Shown: positions 26,976 through 35,786 of the stretch, in pieces | Layout of the letters: the number at the start of each line of letters is the position of its first letter | Position numbering within the stretch: the stretch's first letter is position 1 | Source: Rhizobium sp. NZLR1 | Lineage (GTDB): Bacteria > Pseudomonadota > Alphaproteobacteria > Rhizobiales > Rhizobiaceae | DNA length: 64,000 bases | NCBI RefSeq assembly: GCF_017357385.1 | Contig: NZ_CP071633.1 | Span: 1-64,000, forward strand | Direction: 5' to 3' | Notes under the pieces: model-generated | Told to the model about the DNA's origin: nothing | Databases searched by the model: none | The model's input: only the letters and a program-made list of their open reading frames with translations | Translations under genes and position numbers: made by a program

Positions 26976-28049
26976 TTATCTTCCGTCGGGAACCACGACC
27001 AATTTGCCGACGAAGTTCTTTGCCATGAAATCGGTCTGGGCGCGGTGGAATTCCGACAGCGCATAGACACCGCCGACGAGGGGCCGGATTTTCCGGCTTT
27101 CGATATAGCCGACGATCCGGCGGAAGTCGGCGCGGCTTCCCTGGCTTGATCCATGCAGTTCCAGCTGCTTCAGATACATCGTCCGCAGATCGAGCTGGAC
27201 CACCGGGCCGGCGATGGCGCCGGCCGTCGTATAGCGGCCTTCGGGACGCAGGATCTTCAAGAGGTCGTTGAACAGCGGCCCGCCGACAAGATCGGCGACG
27301 ACATCGATCGGCTGGCCACGGCTGGCCGAATGGACGGCTTCGACCAGATCGCCCTTGCCGCGGGTCACGACTGCCTCGGCGCCGATATCGAGCATCGCCG
27401 CCTCCTTGCCGGGACCAGCGACTGCGATCGGGATGGCGCCGCGGGCACGTGCGAGCTGAATGATTGCCGAGCCGACGCCGCCCGAGGCACCGGTCACGAG
27501 GACTCGTTCGCCGGCGGCAAGCCTTGCACGTTCCAGCATGCGCTCGCCGGTCAGATAGGCGCAGCAGAAGGTGGCGAGTTCGATGTCGGTCAGATCGGTT
27601 GCGACGACATGAGCGTTCTCGGCCGGCAGTGCCATATATTCGGCATATCCGCCGTCGCGGCCATGGCCCATGTAATCGATATCGGCGAGGCTGTCGTCGT
27701 CGCGGTTGTAGATCGAGAAATCGACCATGACGCGTTGGCCGATGCGGGCCGGATCGACGCCGGCGCCGACGCCGACGATATGGCCGACCGTATCGGTGCC
27801 CTGAATACGCGGAAATGTCAGCGTGTTGCCCTGCCTTCGCCATGTGGAGACGGCGGACGGATCGTCCTCGGTGCCGTAGGCGCCTTGCCGAACCCAGACG
27901 TCGGTATTGTTCATGCCGCAAGCCGTGACGCGGATCAGAACCTCGCCGTCCGCCGGCCTCGGGACGGGCACGTTCCTCTGATAGGCGAGCTTCTCCAGGC
28001 CGCCATGACCGGTCAGCAATACGGCCGCCATCTTTTCGGGGATCGTCAT
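26976..28049 (-). CDS. MDR-family zinc-less alcohol dehydrogenase/quinone oxidoreductase
   Basis: A 357-residue medium-chain reductase. The GroES-like N-terminus has CGMNNTDVW (about residue 48); the nucleotide-binding motif ASGGVGSAIIQLA is near 185. The structural zinc Cys cluster of true alcohol dehydrogenases is not seen, so it is of the quinone-oxidoreductase type. It lies 14 bp behind the transaminase gene at the end of the minus-strand ectoine arm. No role in known ectoine pathways is established. Confidence 0.85.
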   Translation of the reverse strand: MTIPEKMAAVLLTGHGGLEKLAYQRNVPVPRPADGEVLIRVTACGMNNTDVWVRQGAYGTEDDPSAVSTWRRQGNTLTFPRIQGTDTVGHIVGVGAGVDPARIGQRVMVDFSIYNRDDDSLADIDYMGHGRDGGYAEYMALPAENAHVVATDLTDIELATFCCAYLTGERMLERARLAAGERVLVTGASGGVGSAIIQLARARGAIPIAVAGPGKEAAMLDIGAEAVVTRGKGDLVEAVHSASRGQPIDVVADLVGGPLFNDLLKILRPEGRYTTAGAIAGPVVQLDLRTMYLKQLELHGSSQGSRADFRRIVGYIESRKIRPLVGGVYALSEFHRAQTDFMAKNFVGKLVVVPDGR

Positions 28050-28063
28050 GTTGATCGTCTCCC

Positions 28064-29443
28064 TCAGATGTTCTTAAAGACGGTGTCGATCGCGTCCGCC
28101 GCCGCCTTGACCACGATGTCGGCCTCTTCGCGCGTCAGGCAGAGCGGCGGGGCGAAGCCGAGGATATCGCCCTGCGGCATGGCGCGGCCGATGACGCCGC
28201 GTTCGAGAAGAGCAGTGGCGACCTGCGGGCCGATCTTGCGGCTGGCATCGAAGAATTTGCGATCATCCCTGTCCTCGACGAATTCGACCGCCGCCATCAG
28301 ACCGTCGCCGCGGACTTCGCCGACGTTGCGGTGGCTGCCCACCGCTTTCTGCAGTTCCGAGCGGAAATAGGCGCCCGTCGTGCCGGCATTCTCGACGATG
28401 CCGAGTTCGTCGATCAGTTCGAGATTGGCAATGCCGGCGGCGGCGCAGATCGGATGGGCGGAATAGGTCCAGCCGTGGCCGATCGCCCCCATCTGGTCGG
28501 AACCCTGCACCAACACCTGCCACATCTTCTCCGAAACGATCGTGCCGGAAAGAGGAGCGTAGGCCGAGGTCAGGCCCTTGGCGATGGTGATCAGGTCCGG
28601 CTTCATGCCGTAATGATCCGAGCCGAACATCGTGCCAAGACGGCCGAAGCCGGTGACGACTTCGTCGGCGACGAGCAGGATGTCATATTTGTCGAGCACG
28701 GCCTGGATCTTCTGCCAGTAGCCCTTCGGCGGTGGCACAATGCCGCCGGTACCGAGAATGGGTTCGCCGATGAAGGCGGCGACGGTGTCCGGGCCTTCGG
28801 CGAGGATCATCTCCTCGAGTTTGTCAGCGCAATATTGCGAGAACTGCTCCTCGTCCATCGACCGGTCGGGGCGGCGGAAGTAATAAGGTGCTTCGGTGTG
28901 CAGCACCGGTGCGCGCGGCAGGTCAAAGGCATTATGGAAGAGTGCCAGGCCGGTGAGGCTGCCGGTCATGACACCGGAGCCGTGATAACCGCGCCAGCGC
29001 GAGATGATCTTCTTCTTGTCGGGCCGGCCGAGGATGTTGTTGTAATACCAGATGAGCTTGATGTTGGTTTCGTTGGCATCGGAACCCGAGAGACCGAAAT
29101 AGACGCGGCTCATGCCATCAGGCGCGCGGTCGATGATCATCTTCGAAAGCGTAATCGAGGCCTCGGTGCCGTGGCCGACATAGGCGTGGTAATAGGCAAG
29201 GTTCTTTGCCTGTTCGGCGATCGCGTCGGCGATCTTCTGGCGGCCATAGCCGACATTGACGCAATAGAGGCCGGCAAAGGCGTCGAGACTTTTGCGTCCC
29301 GTCGTGTCGGTGATGTAAACGCCTTCACCGCCGGCGACGACGCGGGTCGGCGTCTCGCCGCGCGCATGCATACCCATATGCGTCGAGGGATGGAAGAAGT
29401 GATCGCGGTCCCAGGCGGCGAGTTCGTTGCTTTTCTCGAGCAT
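28064..29443 (-). CDS. Class III aminotransferase, probable 2,4-diaminobutyrate transaminase (DoeD/Atf-like)
   Basis: A 459-residue PLP-dependent omega-aminotransferase. The PLP pocket Asp is in VADEVVTGFGR (D260) and the Schiff-base Lys in TIAKGLTS (K289). In ectoine catabolic clusters such an enzyme converts 2,4-diaminobutyrate to aspartate semialdehyde. That role is inferred from its place next to the aldehyde dehydrogenase, the Lrp regulator and the ehu-eut genes. By sequence alone it is an omega-amino-acid:pyruvate transaminase type. Confidence 0.85.
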   Translation of the reverse strand: MLEKSNELAAWDRDHFFHPSTHMGMHARGETPTRVVAGGEGVYITDTTGRKSLDAFAGLYCVNVGYGRQKIADAIAEQAKNLAYYHAYVGHGTEASITLSKMIIDRAPDGMSRVYFGLSGSDANETNIKLIWYYNNILGRPDKKKIISRWRGYHGSGVMTGSLTGLALFHNAFDLPRAPVLHTEAPYYFRRPDRSMDEEQFSQYCADKLEEMILAEGPDTVAAFIGEPILGTGGIVPPPKGYWQKIQAVLDKYDILLVADEVVTGFGRLGTMFGSDHYGMKPDLITIAKGLTSAYAPLSGTIVSEKMWQVLVQGSDQMGAIGHGWTYSAHPICAAAGIANLELIDELGIVENAGTTGAYFRSELQKAVGSHRNVGEVRGDGLMAAVEFVEDRDDRKFFDASRKIGPQVATALLERGVIGRAMPQGDILGFAPPLCLTREEADIVVKAAADAIDTVFKNI

Positions 29444-29472
29444 GTTCTATCCTCTTCTTGAAATGGAGCGGC

Positions 29473-29541
29473 TTAATGCATGTCGCTCGGAAGTGTGCAG
29501 CGGTTCCGGGACAACGACATGCATAAAAACAAAGAGCTTTA
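29473..29541 (+). repeat. Palindromic dispersed repeat, family 2, copy B
   Basis: taatgcatgtcgctcgg, then ggttccgggacaacgacatgc and aaaaacaaagagcttta, closely matching the copies at 11488-11563 (inverted) and 52881-52956. It lies in the gap between aldehyde dehydrogenase and transaminase genes, and its right edge forms the TAA stop of the dehydrogenase. Confidence 0.85.
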
Positions 29542-31035
29542 GGCCGCCGTGTCGATGCAGAGATATTTGAGCTCGGTGAAGGCTTCGAGCCCATGGCGGG
29601 AACCCTCGCGGCCGAGGCCGGACTGCTTCCAGCCGCCGAAGGGTATGGGGCCGCCGGTGATCGTCACGCGGTTGACTGCCACCATGCCATATTCCAGTGC
29701 GCGCCCGAGGCGCATCTGGCGGGCGCCGTTCTCCGTGACGATATAGGCGACGAGGCCGTATTCGGTATCGTTGGCGCGGGCAATGACCTCTTCTTCCGTG
29801 TCGAAGGTGGTCACGGCCGCCACAGGCCCGAAGGTTTCCTCGCGCATGATCAGTGCATCCGCCGGCACTTCGGTCAGCAGCGTCGGCTCATAGAAAAGCT
29901 GGCCGGCCTTGTGGCGCCTGCCGCCGGCGATGAGCCGGGCGCCGCGCGCCAGCGCGTCGGAGACCTGCTCCTCGACCTTGGCGACGGCGCGTTCATGCAT
30001 CAGCGGCCCGATCTCGGCGCCATCCTCGAGCCCGGCGCCGACCCTCAATTTGGCAATTCGGGCGGCAAAAGCCTTGGCGAATGCATCGGCGATCCGCCGC
30101 TGGACGAAGATCCGGTTGGCGGCAAGGCAATCCTGGCCCGATGTGGCAAACTTGGCGTCGACGGCGATCTCGACCGCCTTGGCGATATCAGCGTCGTCAA
30201 AGACGATCAGCGGGGCGTGACCGCCGAGCTCCATCACCAGCCGCTTCAGGGTCGGCGCACATTGGGCAGCGATCAGCCGTCCGATCCCGGTGGAACCGGT
30301 GAAGCTGATGGCACGCAGGCGGGTGTCGGCACACATGCGTCCGACGATCGTCGCGGCATTGCCGGTGACGACGTTGAAGACGCCGGCCGGAATGCCGGCC
30401 CGTTCGCCGAGCTCGGCAAGGGCAAGCGCCGAAAGCGGTGTCTCGGAGGAGGGATGGGCGACGACCGTGCAGCCGGCGGCAAGCGCGGCAGCTGCCTTTC
30501 GGGTGATCATCGCAGCGGGGAAATTCCACGGCGTGACGATGCCGACGACGCCGAGCGCCTCGCGCCGGACGATCATTTCGGCGCCGGGCAGGTGGCTGGT
30601 GACGCTCTCGGCGTTCAGCCGCTTGCCTTCCTCGGCATACCATTCGACGAAGGAGGCGGCGTAATCGATCTCGCCGCGCGATTCCGCCAGCGGTTTGCCC
30701 TGTTCGAGCGTCATGATCAGCGCCAGATCCTCCTTGGCCGTGAGCATCAGCGCGTGCCAGTTGCGCAGGATCGCCGCGCGGTTCTGCGGCAGCATCGCGC
30801 GCCAGGCGGCAAAGGCCTCCGATGCTGCATCGATCGCCGCTACCGTCTCCTCCGCGCCGAGGTTCGCAACCCAGGCCAGCGTCCCCGAGGAAGCCGGATC
30901 GGTAACTTCGAAACTTTTGCCCGTCGTGCCGGCGATCCATCGGCCGCCGACATAGGCAAGATCGCGCAGGAGATGACGGTCGGAAAGCCGCGACAGCGCG
31001 TCATGATAGGCGGGGCGGGCAAAAACGGCGGTCAT
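29539..31035 (-). CDS. Aldehyde dehydrogenase, SSADH/aspartate-semialdehyde type (DoeC/Ssd-like)
   Basis: A 498-residue NAD(P)-dependent aldehyde dehydrogenase with catalytic Glu269 in VMELGG and Cys303 in SGQDC. The ATG at 31035 has an ideal ribosome binding site (aaggag, 7 nt away); a start at 31071 would add a non-conserved piece. In ectoine clusters this enzyme oxidises aspartate semialdehyde to aspartate. One oddity: the coenzyme-binding Lys of the canonical KPSxxTP motif is His here (AHPSSETP, about residue 194). Confidence 0.88.
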   Translation of the reverse strand: MTAVFARPAYHDALSRLSDRHLLRDLAYVGGRWIAGTTGKSFEVTDPASSGTLAWVANLGAEETVAAIDAASEAFAAWRAMLPQNRAAILRNWHALMLTAKEDLALIMTLEQGKPLAESRGEIDYAASFVEWYAEEGKRLNAESVTSHLPGAEMIVRREALGVVGIVTPWNFPAAMITRKAAAALAAGCTVVAHPSSETPLSALALAELGERAGIPAGVFNVVTGNAATIVGRMCADTRLRAISFTGSTGIGRLIAAQCAPTLKRLVMELGGHAPLIVFDDADIAKAVEIAVDAKFATSGQDCLAANRIFVQRRIADAFAKAFAARIAKLRVGAGLEDGAEIGPLMHERAVAKVEEQVSDALARGARLIAGGRRHKAGQLFYEPTLLTEVPADALIMREETFGPVAAVTTFDTEEEVIARANDTEYGLVAYIVTENGARQMRLGRALEYGMVAVNRVTITGGPIPFGGWKQSGLGREGSRHGLEAFTELKYLCIDTAA

Positions 31036-31156
31036 GTCCAATCTCCTTTGCGGTGACATGAAGTCTTCCATGGGAGCGGACGAGAGATTGTCTGTTGGCG
31101 GAGGCGAGAAGAGAGAGATGGTCTAAAGGATGGCGCCTTAACAGAGAGATTGGCTA

Positions 31157-31253
31157 GCGCATAACCCCGAAAATCGATTTTCGGAAAGGATTATGCGCCA
31201 GTTAAAGGTGTTAGAGCGTCCTTAGCGCGTCCTTTTGGACGCGCGGCGCTCTA
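31157..31253. repeat. Pair of strong palindromes behind the lrp gene
   Basis: GCGCATAA (31157-31164) and TTATGCGC (31191-31198) enclose the perfect palindrome CCGAAAATCGATTTTCGG. Next, GCGCGTCC-tttt-GGACGCGC (31225-31244) is enclosed by the arms AGAGCG and CGCTCT. The second structure ends at the TAG stop of the Lrp gene. Both resemble short rhizobial palindromic elements and could terminate or stabilise the lrp transcript. Confidence 0.75.
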
Positions 31254-31748
31254 GCGCGCGCTTTGTTCATCGCCGATGGCGGCGAAGGAAGACACCGGAA
31301 GCACTGTTTCCTCCTTCACCGTTTTGGTGACGATGTAGGTGAAATAGCGGTCGATGCCGAGTTCGCGGTCGAGAAGCCCGTCGACCAGCCGCTGATAGGC
31401 GTCGATATCGGGGGCGATGATCTTTAGGATATAATCGACGCCACCGCCGACCGACCAGCAGGCGACGATCTCCGCGATTGCGGCGACGGCGCGCTCGAAG
31501 CGTTCGAAATCCGCCTGACGATGGTTGGCGAGCGTCACCTCCATCATCACGCTGGCGACCGGGGCGATGCGCCGCGGCGCGACGCGGGCGTGGTAGCCGG
31601 TGATGATGCCTGCCTTTTCGAGCTTGCGCAGCCGCATCCAGCACGGCGTCGGCGACAGTCCGGCCTTTTCGGCCAGCGCCAGCTTGGTGATGCGGCCGTC
31701 GCGCTGGACGGCGTCGAGAATGCGCAGGTCGATGGCGTCGAGCTTCAT
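31251..31748 (-). CDS. Lrp/AsnC-family regulator of ectoine catabolism
   Basis: A 165-residue Lrp-type regulator: helix-turn-helix at residues 20-45 (LAEKAGLSPTPCWMRLRKLE) and an RAM/AsnC ligand domain (about 65-150). Ectoine catabolic clusters of many Proteobacteria carry such an AsnC/DoeX gene next to the dehydrogenase and transaminase, as here. It is divergent from the MocR-type regulator; the 101-bp gap holds an inverted repeat. Confidence 0.9.
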   Translation of the reverse strand: MKLDAIDLRILDAVQRDGRITKLALAEKAGLSPTPCWMRLRKLEKAGIITGYHARVAPRRIAPVASVMMEVTLANHRQADFERFERAVAAIAEIVACWSVGGGVDYILKIIAPDIDAYQRLVDGLLDRELGIDRYFTYIVTKTVKEETVLPVSSFAAIGDEQSAR

Positions 31749-31790
31749 GGTGCTTTCTTTAGAAAGAAATCATTTCAAACGCAGCGAAAA

Positions 31791-31818
31791 GACAATGGAA
31801 GCGCATTTTGGCATTGTC
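31791..31818. promoter_or_regulatory. Inverted repeat between the divergent ectoine regulators
   Basis: GACAATG (31791-31797) and CATTGTC (31812-31818) form a perfect 7-bp dyad with 14-nt spacing. The half-site ATTGTCA recurs upstream of ehuA. It is a candidate operator for the MocR-type or the Lrp-type protein. Confidence 0.45.
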
Positions 31819-31849
31819 AATTGAACTGATTTTCAGCAGTGTTGAAATC

Positions 31850-33235
31850 ATGACAAAGTGGCGCCCCGATCCCTCGCAACTCCGCAGGCCGGCCTATCTC
31901 TCGCTTGCCGAGCAGATCGCCAACGCGATTACCGACGGCAAGCTCTCCGACGGCACGCAATTGCCGCCGCACCGCAAACTGGCGGATGACCTGCAGCTTT
32001 CGGTGCAGACGGTCAGCCGCGCCTATGACGAGCTCAGCCGCCGGGGGCTGATCTCCGGCGAGATCGGACGCGGCAGCTTCGTCCAGACCAGGCCGCGCGA
32101 GCCGGAGCCGCCTTATCTGCCGGAACGGCTGGGCGAGGTGATTGATCTGTCGATCCTGAAGCCGGTCTGCGAGCAGATCCATCTGGAAAGGCTGCGCCAG
32201 GCCTTCGGCTGGCTTTCGGAAAACCTGCCCTCCAGCTCGGCCCTGTCGTTCCGGCCGAACATGGTCTTTCCGCGCCACCGCGCCGTTGCCACCGAATGGC
32301 TGGCGCGCTGCGGACTGGAGGTGTCGCCGCTGAATATCAGCGTGACGAACGGCGCGACCTCGGGCATGACGGTGGCGCTGATGAGCGTCGCGCCGCCCGG
32401 CTCGACCATCGCGACAGAGGCGGTCAGTCACCATACGCTCGTGCCGCTCTGCGGCTATCTCGGCCTGCACCTCGAAGGGCTGGCGATCGATGAGCAGGGC
32501 ATGATCCCCGAGGCGCTTGATGAAGCCTGTCGCACGGGGCCGATCCGGGCAATTTTCCTGCAGCCCTCGGTGATCAATCCGATGGCGGCGCTGATGAGTG
32601 CGGAGCGCCGGCAGGCGCTCGCCGCCGTCGCCGCAAAGCATGACATCGCGATCATCGAAAACGATGTTCTCGGTCCGATGGTCGAAAACCGCGCGCCGCC
32701 GATGGCCGCCTTTGCGCCGGAGCGGACGCTCTACGTCACGAGCTTCACCAAGATCACCGTTCCGGGGCTGCGGATCGGCTACCTCGTCGCACCCGACCGC
32801 TATGTCGCCGCCGTCGCCAATCGGCATCTCGTTTCCAGCTGGATGGCGACACCTGCCATGGCCGAGATTGCTACCCGCTGGGTCAGCGACGGCACGGCGA
32901 TGGAACTCGTCAACTGGCAGCGCCGCGCCCTTGCCAGCCGGCATGCGATTGCGGCGGAGATGCTGGCCGGTTTGTCCTACCGGGCGCATCCGCAAAGCCT
33001 GCACGTTTGGCTGCCGCTCTCCGGCAACCATGAGGAAGACGGGTTCGTCTCGCAAGCAAGGCTGCGCGGCGTAGCGATCGCGCCTGGCAAATCGTTCCGC
33101 ACCGCCGATCAGGGCTGGACGCCGGCCGTGCGCATTTCGCTGGGTTCGACGACGGAAGACGAATTGCGCACCGGGCTTGGTATCGTCGCCTCACTGGCGC
33201 AGGGAAATCCGGAAGAGCTGCTGCTTGCGATTTAA
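31850..33235 (+). CDS. enuR: MocR/GntR regulator with aminotransferase domain (EnuR-like)
   Basis: A 461-residue MocR-type protein: winged helix at residues 12-75 (LADDLQLSVQTVSRAYDEL) fused to a class I aminotransferase-like domain. The PLP-binding Lys is retained in SFTKITVPGLRIG (about 297). EnuR proteins of this type repress ectoine uptake and catabolic genes and sense diaminobutyrate-type intermediates through PLP. The position right before ehuABCD-eutABCDE supports that role. The ATG at 31850 is used; a longer open frame starts at 31808 but lacks family similarity. Confidence 0.87.
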   Translation: MTKWRPDPSQLRRPAYLSLAEQIANAITDGKLSDGTQLPPHRKLADDLQLSVQTVSRAYDELSRRGLISGEIGRGSFVQTRPREPEPPYLPERLGEVIDLSILKPVCEQIHLERLRQAFGWLSENLPSSSALSFRPNMVFPRHRAVATEWLARCGLEVSPLNISVTNGATSGMTVALMSVAPPGSTIATEAVSHHTLVPLCGYLGLHLEGLAIDEQGMIPEALDEACRTGPIRAIFLQPSVINPMAALMSAERRQALAAVAAKHDIAIIENDVLGPMVENRAPPMAAFAPERTLYVTSFTKITVPGLRIGYLVAPDRYVAAVANRHLVSSWMATPAMAEIATRWVSDGTAMELVNWQRRALASRHAIAAEMLAGLSYRAHPQSLHVWLPLSGNHEEDGFVSQARLRGVAIAPGKSFRTADQGWTPAVRISLGSTTEDELRTGLGIVASLAQGNPEELLLAI

Positions 33236-33267
33236 GCCGTTGCCGTGCCTTTGAGCACACGCAGAAT

Positions 33268-33321
33268 AATTGTCATGATATTATTTTACGAATTGACATG
33301 ATTTTGATCGGCCGTCATCGT
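33268..33321 (+). promoter_or_regulatory. ehuA promoter with repeated half-sites
   Basis: AATTGTCATGAT (33268-33279) and AATTGACATGAT (33291-33302) are near-identical, 23 bp apart. The second contains a perfect -35 box TTGACA (33293-33298), with CATCGT 17 nt on as a weak -10. TGTCA and TGACA within them also form an inverted pair. A regulator bound here would cover the -35 box. Confidence 0.5.
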
Positions 33322-33356
33322 TAGGGCATTGCTTGTCTCAACAGGGAGAGACATGA

Positions 33357-34142
33357 ATGCCTCAGCCCATCATCCGCATCGACAACATCGTGAAGAGATA
33401 CGGCCCGCTGACCGTGCTCGACGGCCTGTCGATGAATGTCATGCCGGGCGAAAAGCTGGCGCTGATCGGGCCGTCCGGCTCCGGCAAGACGACGATCCTG
33501 CGCATCCTGATGACGCTGGAGACGATCAGCGGCGGCCATATCGAGGTCGATGGCGAACAGCTCTATCACATGCCTGATAGCAACGGGTTGGTGGCAGCCA
33601 ATGAGCGGCACCTGCATCGCATGCGCGAAAAGATCGGCATGGTTTTCCAGCACTTCAATCTCTTTCCGCACAAATGCGTGCTCGACAATGTGACCTTGGC
33701 GCCGATGCTGACGAAGGGCATCAAACGGCCGCAGGCCGAAAAGCGGGCAATGGAGCTTCTCGACATGGTCGGCCTGGCCGACAAGGCGAGAAGCGTCCCG
33801 GCGCAGCTTTCCGGCGGGCAGAAGCAGCGCGTCGCCATTGCCCGGGCGCTGGCGCTGTCGCCGAAGATCATGCTGTTTGACGAGGTGACCTCGGCGCTTG
33901 ACCCGGAACTGGTCGAGGAGGTGCTGAACGTCATGCGCCGGCTGGCGTCCGAAACCGACATGACCATGCTTCTCGTCACCCATGAAATGGGCTTCGCCCA
34001 TGATTTCGCCGACCGTGTGCTGTTCTTCGATCGCGGCAAGATCGTCGAGGAAGGCAAGCCGGGCGATATCTTTCGCAATCCGACGCAGGAGAGGACGCAG
34101 ACCTTCCTGCGCAAGATCATTGCGGCGGGGCACCGCGTCTGA
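33357..34142 (+). CDS. ehuA: Ectoine/hydroxyectoine ABC transporter ATP-binding protein EhuA
   Basis: A 261-residue polar-amino-acid-type ATPase with Walker A GPSGSGKTT (about residue 38), signature LSGGQKQRV (about 151) and Walker B IMLFDEVTSALD (about 172). The start ATG has ggagag 6 nt upstream. It is first in the run ehuABCD-eutABCDE, the same order as in Sinorhizobium meliloti. Confidence 0.92.
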   Translation: MPQPIIRIDNIVKRYGPLTVLDGLSMNVMPGEKLALIGPSGSGKTTILRILMTLETISGGHIEVDGEQLYHMPDSNGLVAANERHLHRMREKIGMVFQHFNLFPHKCVLDNVTLAPMLTKGIKRPQAEKRAMELLDMVGLADKARSVPAQLSGGQKQRVAIARALALSPKIMLFDEVTSALDPELVEEVLNVMRRLASETDMTMLLVTHEMGFAHDFADRVLFFDRGKIVEEGKPGDIFRNPTQERTQTFLRKIIAAGHRV

Positions 34143-34198
34143 CCACAGACATTGCCCGCAAAGAACAAACTCAAGGAAAGCCAGAGGAGTTGGGAACG

Positions 34199-35047
34199 AT
34201 GAAAGCAGGATATCTTTTGACCGCCGCCAGCCTGTCGGTGCTGCTGATGGCGGCGGCCGGCCCGGCATCCGCCGCCGATGACAAGCTCGAGCAGCTGAAG
34301 GAGCAGGGCTTTGCCCGTATCGCCATCGCCAACGAGCCGCCGTTTACGGCCGTCGGCGCCGATGGCAAAGTGTCGGGCGCCGCGCCCGATGTGGCGCGCG
34401 CGATCTTCGAAAAACTCGGCGTCAAGGAAGTGGTGGCTTCGATCTCGGAATATGGCGCGATGATCCCCGGCCTGCAGGCCGGTCGTCATGACGCGATTAC
34501 GGCGGGGCTGTTCATGAAGCCGGAGCGTTGCAATGCCGTTGCTTATTCCGAGCCGATCCTCTGCGACGCCGAGGCCTTCGCTCTGAAGAAGGGCAACCCG
34601 CTGAAGCTGACGAGCTACAAGGACATCGCCGACAATCCGGACGCCAAGATCGGCGCGCCGGGCGGCGGCACCGAGGAGAAGCTGGCGCTTGAGGCCGGCG
34701 TGCCGCGCGACCGTGTCATCGTCGTTCCGGATGGCCAGAGCGGCATCAAGATGCTGCAGGATGGCCGCATCGACGTCTATTCGCTGCCGGTTCTGTCGAT
34801 CCACGACCTGATGGCCAAGGCGAATGATCCCAATCTCGAAACCGTCGCTCCCGTTGTCAATGCGCCGGTCTATTGCGATGGCGCCGCCTTCCGCAAGCAG
34901 GACGTCGCACTGCGCGACGCCTTTGACGTCGAGCTTAAGAAGCTGAAGGAATCGGGCGAATTCGCCAAGATCATCGAGCCCTACGGCTTCTCGGCCAAGG
35001 CGGCGATGTCGACAAGCCGCGACAAGCTCTGCGCCGCGGCGAAGTAA
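34199..35047 (+). CDS. ehuB: Ectoine/hydroxyectoine-binding protein EhuB
   Basis: A 282-residue periplasmic family-3 binding protein with a Sec signal peptide (residues 1-26, ending PASAA). The ATG at 34199 follows agaggag; an upstream TTG is less likely. Family features include NEPPFTAVGADG near residue 41. It delivers ectoines to the EhuCD channel. Confidence 0.92.
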   Translation: MKAGYLLTAASLSVLLMAAAGPASAADDKLEQLKEQGFARIAIANEPPFTAVGADGKVSGAAPDVARAIFEKLGVKEVVASISEYGAMIPGLQAGRHDAITAGLFMKPERCNAVAYSEPILCDAEAFALKKGNPLKLTSYKDIADNPDAKIGAPGGGTEEKLALEAGVPRDRVIVVPDGQSGIKMLQDGRIDVYSLPVLSIHDLMAKANDPNLETVAPVVNAPVYCDGAAFRKQDVALRDAFDVELKKLKESGEFAKIIEPYGFSAKAAMSTSRDKLCAAAK

Positions 35048-35122
35048 TCGAGGCGAGCAGCTGGCCGTGCCTTGGGCACGGCCAGCTTATCCCCGAACGA
35101 TCTCCAGAGAAGTGAGTTGCCG

Positions 35123-35782
35123 ATGTCGGTATGGTCCGGCTATCTGACACTGATCCTTGATGGCGCCCTGGTGACGCTCCAGCTGACGATCATGGGATCT
35201 GCGCTGGCGCTTGTCATGGCCTTCCTGGCGGGCCTCGGCCGTCTGTCGCGCTTCTTAGCCGTGCGGGCTCTGGCAACCGCCTACATCGAGTTCTTCCGTG
35301 GCACCTCGATCTTCGTCCAGCTCTTCTGGGTCTATTTTGTGCTGCCTTTTGCCGGCCTGACACTCACGCCGCTGCAGGCGGGTGTCCTGGCGCTCGGCTT
35401 GAACGTCGGCGCCTATGCGGCGGAAGTGGTACGCGGTGCCGTCAAGGCCGTCGGGCGCGAACAGTCGGAAGCCTGCGTTGCGCTCAACCTGTCACGATAC
35501 CAGCGCATGCGCCACGTCATCCTGCCGCAGGCGCTGCCGCTGATGCTGCCGACCTTCTGCAACAACGCAATCGAGCTTCTGAAGGGCACGGCAGTCGTAT
35601 CGCTGATCTCGCTGACGGATATGACCTTTCAGGCGCAGGTGGTGCGGGCGCAGACCGGCAATACGCTGGTGCCCTTCGCGACGATCCTCATTCTCTATTT
35701 CCTCATGGCCTTGGCGATTTCGGCGGCGATGCGCTGGCTGGAACGGCGGATGGCGCGCAGCCTCGACGGCATAAGGACCTGA
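35123..35782 (+). CDS. ehuC: Ectoine/hydroxyectoine ABC permease EhuC
   Basis: A 219-residue polar-amino-acid-type permease with four to five membrane segments and the conserved cytoplasmic loop REQSEACVALNLSRYQRM (about residue 113). The ATG at 35123 is chosen over one at 35072 because it fits the family start and has agagaagtgag upstream. It pairs with EhuD. Confidence 0.92.
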   Translation: MSVWSGYLTLILDGALVTLQLTIMGSALALVMAFLAGLGRLSRFLAVRALATAYIEFFRGTSIFVQLFWVYFVLPFAGLTLTPLQAGVLALGLNVGAYAAEVVRGAVKAVGREQSEACVALNLSRYQRMRHVILPQALPLMLPTFCNNAIELLKGTAVVSLISLTDMTFQAQVVRAQTGNTLVPFATILILYFLMALAISAAMRWLERRMARSLDGIRT

Positions 35783-35786
35783 TCGG

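Noticed and set aside
26845..27921. Minus-strand frame extending the DUF4112 gene to 489 codons
   Set aside because: The extension is Arg-rich and mirrors the oxidoreductase gene in another frame; only the last 130 residues are a real domain.
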